Positions 59,400 through 64,000 of a stretch of 64,000 nucleotides of DNA are shown here, one piece after another; position 1 is the first letter of the stretch, and each line of letters opens with the position of its first letter. The notes beneath the pieces were generated by a model. The model made no database searches. It worked only from the letters and a program-made list of their open reading frames with translations, and was not told where the DNA came from. Location: contig JAYKKI010000052.1 of NCBI GenBank assembly GCA_039881145.1, positions 9,243,501-9,307,500 on the forward strand, written 5' to 3'. Origin of the DNA: Druceiella hillmani (Eukaryota; Arthropoda; Insecta; Lepidoptera; Hepialidae). Made by a program: the position numbers and the translations under genes.

Positions 59400-59996
59400 A
59401 ATATTACACCTCTCCTTCCTCCTTCAAAATATTACACCTCTAACTCATAATATTTACGAACCTTAATAGTAAAATATCACATTCACGGACAGTTAATTTT
59501 AATCTAACTAAATATCCGAAAAAAAATTATTTTAACATTTTTACTCTAACGGCTTGATGTTTTGAAGATAATCTTCAAGATAAAAGATATTAATTTATCT
59601 TTTTGACTACATTCAATTGCCACTGTGAATTAATTTCTCTACCTCCGTTCCATAAAATATAGTCGCAATTATTAATTCTAGAATCTGTACGGTACCTAAA
59701 TTACAAAATTATGAAAGTACTTAAATTAAATTTTAACAAAATATTGAAGCTATATAATACTAGATTTCGTGTAAAATATTTCGTTTACGTGTTTAATGTC
59801 TCTTTCTTTCCAAAACATAAGCAAAATACAAAAAACAGGTTACATATCCAACTGATAATAAAGTTATTTATTATCAGTAAAAACAGGCTCGAAAATTTTA
59901 TGATGACTTTTGAAAATATGTTTGTAATCCGTAGAATTCACAAAGTAAAATAGTTGTGGGATAAATATTTATAAAATATTATGAGTTCCTGTTTAG
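59400..59996 (+). repeat. Duplicated segment, block B4 (partner 6870-7454), ending at the hAT empty site
   Basis: The last eight bases (CTGTTTAG, 59989-59996) correspond to the position that in A is split and doubled around the hAT element. The sequence continues without break into block B5. Confidence 0.9.
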
Positions 59997-60136
59997 TCAC
60001 AAAATATCTATTCAGGATTTAAGGATGTTGACGGAAAATTCATTCTTCTACAATTTTATTGCGCTACTGTTATTATATATCTTAAAGAAGGACCGGATTA
60101 TTAACTAAAATCTGAAGTAAATAGTCGTAAATGCAA

Positions 60137-60184
60137 CAAAGGCATCACGCCTTAACGGGCATTCGTTGAGACGTGATGCCTTTG
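60137..60184. repeat. 13-bp hairpin created by a B-specific inverted insertion
   Basis: CAAAGGCATCACG (60137-60149) and its exact complement (60172-60184). A has only the left arm and then goes straight on to ATGGCTGTGTC, so B gained about 24 bases copied in inverse from just upstream. Confidence 0.85.
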
Positions 60185-60929
60185 ATGCCATGGCTGTGTC
60201 TAATCTGGCGGATAGAGTCGATGCACAATGAATATTCTAGAGTTACTTACCTAATTCAATGAAAATGTGTGTTAACTTATTTAGTCTTCATTATCTACAA
60301 TGCCAGAACTCGGCATCAAGCAGAATCTCTCGACCTTAATTAAGTACTATCTCAGATATTCAAATAGTCTCACAGTAGAAAGAGAACTCTAGGCAGTACT
60401 TTGTCGTGAAAGGTGCAGTAAAAACAACAGAATAGCCCATGCGATGGAACGACCTAATCATATAGGCAATGGAAGCAGGTACCTTGCAAACCATGTTAAC
60501 GGCAAGCAGAGAGCGAAGACAGTACATATTAAGGTTGGTTATATCAACCCCTGAGAGTACCATGCGATAACCACGACCGCTCTGTCAATAGCGTTACTAG
60601 AGGAAGAAATTTGTTCGTATTCTCGACTGTCATAATACTTTTAATAAACATTTATTACATTTTTCAATCTTGTGTCTTATTTCATTATCAAAATCTGACA
60701 CTGTTCTTACTGAAGATTATTTACACGGTTCATTGAAAAGATTTCGGCCCTCTGGCTAGATCATTACAGATCTTTTCTGAACAGAAACACTTAGTTTAAT
60801 CCTCTCATGACATCTCAGAACTTGATGCAACCCTATACATTTATGAATAGATTATTATGATTATTAGGCGAAATAACACTTTGAAATTGGTATGACTTTT
60901 GGTTGCCCCAGTTCCTAAATATACAGGAG

Positions 60930-61450
60930 AGTGGCAATTGAATTTTGTATTCCGTATTGTAAAACAGTACCTGAAATATTATGTACGAAGCAATCGTATT
61001 TCTATATCGTAGCAATATTTTTGAATGATATACGATTTTTAAAAAAGGTCGACTCCCTAGATGAAGATCAGTGCAAGCAGCGCAACCCATAAACGTAAAT
61101 GATGATAATGTTGAGCAGATTTGCATTTTGATGAGCCGTAACACTCGCTTAAGTATTAATATCTTATCGGAGATAATCGGTATCAGTGTTGGCAGCATTC
61201 ACACTATCGTGTATAACACTCTCGGAAAAAAGAAGTTATTGGTGAAACATGGAGGTAAGATTCATACCTGCAAAAAATAATCGATCTTTTTGGATGTCCT
61301 TTCGCCTCATTTATATTTGTCGGACCTGACGCCAGGGAATGTTTTTGTAATGAAAAAAAAAACTAAAACTTTATTATAATGATGACTTTTAAAAATGAAC
61401 TTTTCAAAGTTTTCAGCGATTGGATAAATGATTTAAGACATGTTAAATGT
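60930..61450 (+). pseudogene. Mariner-like transposase fragment, block B copy
   Basis: Pieces: IEFCIPYCKTVPEIL (first HTH start); KKVDSLDEDQCKQRNP (acidic linker); then an open 69-codon stretch 61071-61280 with DDNVEQICILMSRNTRLSIN and ILSEIIGISVGSIHTIVYN, then TLGKKKLLVKH. This is the second HTH domain of mariner transposases, better kept than in the A copy. It then jumps to a damaged SDLTPGNVFVMKKK (family SPDLAP-DFFLFPKLK). The catalytic core is missing at the same place as in A. Confidence 0.8.
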
Positions 61451-61980
61451 TTCATGCATTAAGTACATTACAAAAAATCTAAATAATAAAGTTTTTATAT
61501 GATAGGATTTATTTCCTTTTCAAAGGAGAAGAAAGAAATTCCAGAATTGTTTAATGCACTGTACATATATTTACATTAAAAAATACAGGGCGAACGAGAA
61601 TAGTATAATTTCGGTATTTTTAACACTGCAATATATGCCTGACATTCGGATTTCAAATATAAGAAGACGAACCCCTAATGTGAACCACTCACCTATTCAT
61701 GCATCTATCTATCACTCTGTTGTCCTCATTAAAGGTTCGAAATGACACTAAACAATAATTATTGTTATGAGTTTTAATTATCGAGATACTTACAATCCGA
61801 TCACTTGAACGGGCGAGTTACGAGAATTTCAAAAACATTTTTTTCTTAAATTTTATGCGAGATAGTTCTAGATATATTATTGAAAATGTACACCAGAATA
61901 CGCCTTGCTTCCTTATCTTCCTTTCTTTTCTTTCTTCCAATCCCCCTCTTTTACACGGCGAAATCGAAATTATTAACAAG

Positions 61981-63000
61981 CAGTAAAAGTTTGCCTAACA
62001 TGCATGAAAAAACTTAACGATATTTGTAAATTACATACTAGTTATTTCACTATAAATATCAAATAAATATGGTTATAGTGCAATTGAAAAAGGATTCTTT
62101 CCTTTTTCTACTCAAGAAAATAAAAAATCTCACTTCCGAACCTATAATCTCTTTTTTTTCAATTTGCCGATTCAAAGACATCGTTAATTTATTAACCAGC
62201 GTATCCTTTTGTTTAAATGTTCCCATTTTTTGATAAATCGAAATCTGAAATTTAATCTACCAAGAAACATTTTACGTTGAAAACAGAAATCCCATCAAAT
62301 ATTTATTGTAAAAAGATCCAAGTTCTGTTTTAAACTTAATCTTAAAAAAGTGTTGAAATAAAGTCAGCCTAGTTTTTGCAAAGTTTTGCTAGAGAACTGT
62401 ATATAAGTTAATTAGAGCTTCGCGTCTAGATTTATTGAATATCATGTCTATCATAATATTGAACTTACCTACGATAAATTCTTATATAAATACATTCCAG
62501 TCTGTCAGCCAAGTTAAAAAAAGAGCCAACTGTGACCGGGTGTATGTTTACACGACCATTTCGAACTAATTTCTATACCTTGTAACTCAAAATTTGACCT
62601 ATAGACTTTATGTATTTTATTTGTAGACTCTGCAGTAAGCAGGTAATATTTCGTTTCTTTTTAAACAATATTATTTTTCTCTAAGTTTTATGGAAATTTA
62701 CTAGAACGTAGCATCTATTTAGATCTCTATTCATGTATCAGTGAAGCCAACAAATTCACTTGTAAGTACAAGCTTGTAGTTACCGAGCTTGGACCTTTCT
62801 TTCGTATTTATATTTTCCGTGGAACCTCTATCGCTTTGGCAATTTTCTATGACATTTTGATGGAGTTTACTTCTTTTTGTTGAGTTTCTTCAGGTCTTAA
62901 AACAAGAATAAAATCTTATTTGAAAAGATGGAGTGATAAGTATCTTCATTGTTTAATATAAATAGGAAAATTTATGAAAGATAAAATAACACAAAAGTTT
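61981..63000. other. Unassigned AT-rich DNA beyond the duplication
   Basis: No gene or element supported. I see no match to the sequence following block A (12971 onward). Confidence 0.5.
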
Positions 63001-63027
63001 GAGTGTATACATTTTCATACATGCAAA

Positions 63028-63065
63028 TACACGCACACACACACACATACACATATGTATGTATG

Positions 63066-63112
<47 letters not shown>
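63028..63112. repeat. Compound (CA)n-(GTAT)n-(AT)n microsatellite
   Basis: ACACACACACAC, then GTATGTATGTATGTAT, then pure AT. The plus frame 63003-63248 (YIYIYIYI) is encoded by this tract and is not a gene. Confidence 0.95.
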
Positions 63113-63115
<3 letters not shown>

Positions 63116-63439
63116 TTTAAAAGAAAATCTATTTCGGAAGCTATTAATAAATTATAGAGAAAAAATCGATCATTCTGTATTTTTTTTCAATGCATGTCTC
63201 TGTGTGTTCGTTTTCATGCAAAATACGCAAAAACAAAAAAAAACATAGCAGGCGTTCTCGTTGTTCCACGCAACCGTATCCACATATATGAAAAAACTTT
63301 ACGTGATTATTATTAGTTATGCATATAGGGGAGCTCGTGAGTTGTTGAACGTCTTCGCTGTCATGTCAGTCAGCACCTTTTCAGAAAGTTAACGTAAGGT
63401 TTGTGAGCGTTATTTCGCAATAGACTTGATTTATTAAAT

Positions 63440-63655
63440 CTAACTAGTATTTTGTGAACTAAAAGAAAGCAAAAGTCATGAATGTATTTATTTATATTGT
63501 TAATGTATAGGGCGGACTTATTACTATGAGAGCAATTTTTATAGCCAATCACTCCAGCCCCGCTCGACAAGAGGCCGGAGATCAAACCCGAATTCCCACG
63601 GTACGCCGCACTGTCAAAGGCTGTATGCCTGATGATCAACCCAATACACCATTGA
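63440..63655 (-). mobile_element. tRNA-derived SINE, second copy of the 43440-43665 family
   Basis: The reverse complement has a B-box-like GGGTTTGATCTCC (RC of 63577-63589) and an upstream region GTGTATTGGGTTGATCATCAGG matching the A-box part of the other copy. The body GTGATTGGCTAT.AAAATTGCTCT and an AT-rich tail follow. The frames 63370-63639 and 63526-63840 run through it and are not genes. Confidence 0.7.
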
Positions 63656-63659
63656 TAAA

Positions 63660-63717
63660 TAGAGCATCGAAATTGTATACCTATATATTATATATACATA
63701 CATATATACACACATAC

Positions 63718-63766
<49 letters not shown>

Positions 63767-63790
63767 TATATATATACATATATAGGTATA
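63660..63790. repeat. (AT)n / (ATAC)n microsatellite
   Basis: TATATATACATACATATATA-type sequence leading into a pure AT tract (63722-63763). 63791-64000 is unassigned. Confidence 0.95.
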
Positions 63791-64000
63791 GGTATAAAAT
63801 TTCGACGACCTACTTTTCAGGCTCTGTAATATATTATTAGTCAAAATAAAGCAAAATATTTCAAAATTTTCTATGCCAGAGCAGTCTCAAAAATATTTTT
63901 TTTATTATTAGAAAGACTAAAGTTAAGACAATATTTTTTAAATTTAAAACAATCTTAAAATACATTACTTCGATGATATTCTTAATGCTTTTCCAAATGT

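Larger units (their letters stand above)
59997..61980 (+). repeat. Duplicated segment, block B5 (partner 10954-12970)
   Basis: Joined directly to B4, whereas A4 and A5 are 3.5 kb apart. It ends, like A5, in a pyrimidine-rich TTCCTTTCTTTTCTTTC tract (61915-61950). One B-specific addition makes a hairpin at 60137-60184. The minus frame 60833-61198 is an antisense shadow of the mariner fragment. Confidence 0.9.

Noticed and set aside
60833..61198. 121-codon minus-strand frame
   Set aside because: Antisense to the mariner HTH fragment, whose plus-strand motifs are clear.
63003..63248. Open frame of 81 codons with YIYIYI run
   Set aside because: Encoded by the (GTAT)n/(AT)n microsatellite.

Overview
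The window looks like gene-poor, strongly AT-rich nuclear DNA from an arthropod, most probably an insect. The reasons are long (AT)n and (CA)n microsatellites, tRNA-derived SINEs, decayed jockey-like LINEs, mariner and hAT transposons, and two repeat classes common in insect genomes (one ending in ACTAGCTGACCCG, one carrying a GACGGAC...TTCCGTTTTT motif). I see no intact protein-coding gene, no rRNA and no functional tRNA gene. The recognisable coding matter is broken transposase and reverse transcriptase, plus a few short unidentified open frames. All homology statements come from reading the translations by eye; no search was run.

Layout: 0.5-13.0 kb and 54.2-62.0 kb are two diverged copies of one ancestral segment (blocks A and B, same orientation, collinear). 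Each has its own insertions. A carries a 3.5-kb hAT transposon (7455-10945), whose empty target site is still visible in B at about 59989-59996. That hAT holds a nested palindromic foldback element and a nested SINE. Both copies carry the same broken mariner fragment, so that insertion is older than the duplication. B has gained an alternating tandem array at 55.1-56.5 kb.

The middle is a transposon graveyard. At 18.3-23.0 kb there are two LINE reverse transcriptases in head-to-head orientation, then a GTF2IRD2-like hAT with a recognisable 3' terminus. At 24.0-25.1 kb a jockey-like LINE (minus strand) has an (AT)n tract inside its reverse transcriptase. From 25 to 36 kb there are dispersed repeats, several near-perfect hairpins and one small GC-rich candidate exon (34.2-34.4 kb). 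At 37.5-38.5 kb lies an unusual diverged tandem array of about 165-190-bp units that reads like an acidic coding repeat. At 40.7-41.9 kb is a mariner with both inverted ends, flanked by an inverted duplicate of its own left end. From 43 to 54 kb there are a SINE, dispersed repeats and much unassigned AT-rich DNA.

Seven copies of one long palindromic (foldback/MITE-like) family are scattered over the window at 0.4, 2.9, 7.7, 17.6, 38.6, 39.8 and 45.3 kb. In the two best-preserved copies the arms form a near-complete hairpin of more than 200 bases that leaves an open frame of almost the same sequence on both strands. Together with the tandem acidic array and the A/B duplication, this family is the most distinctive content here.
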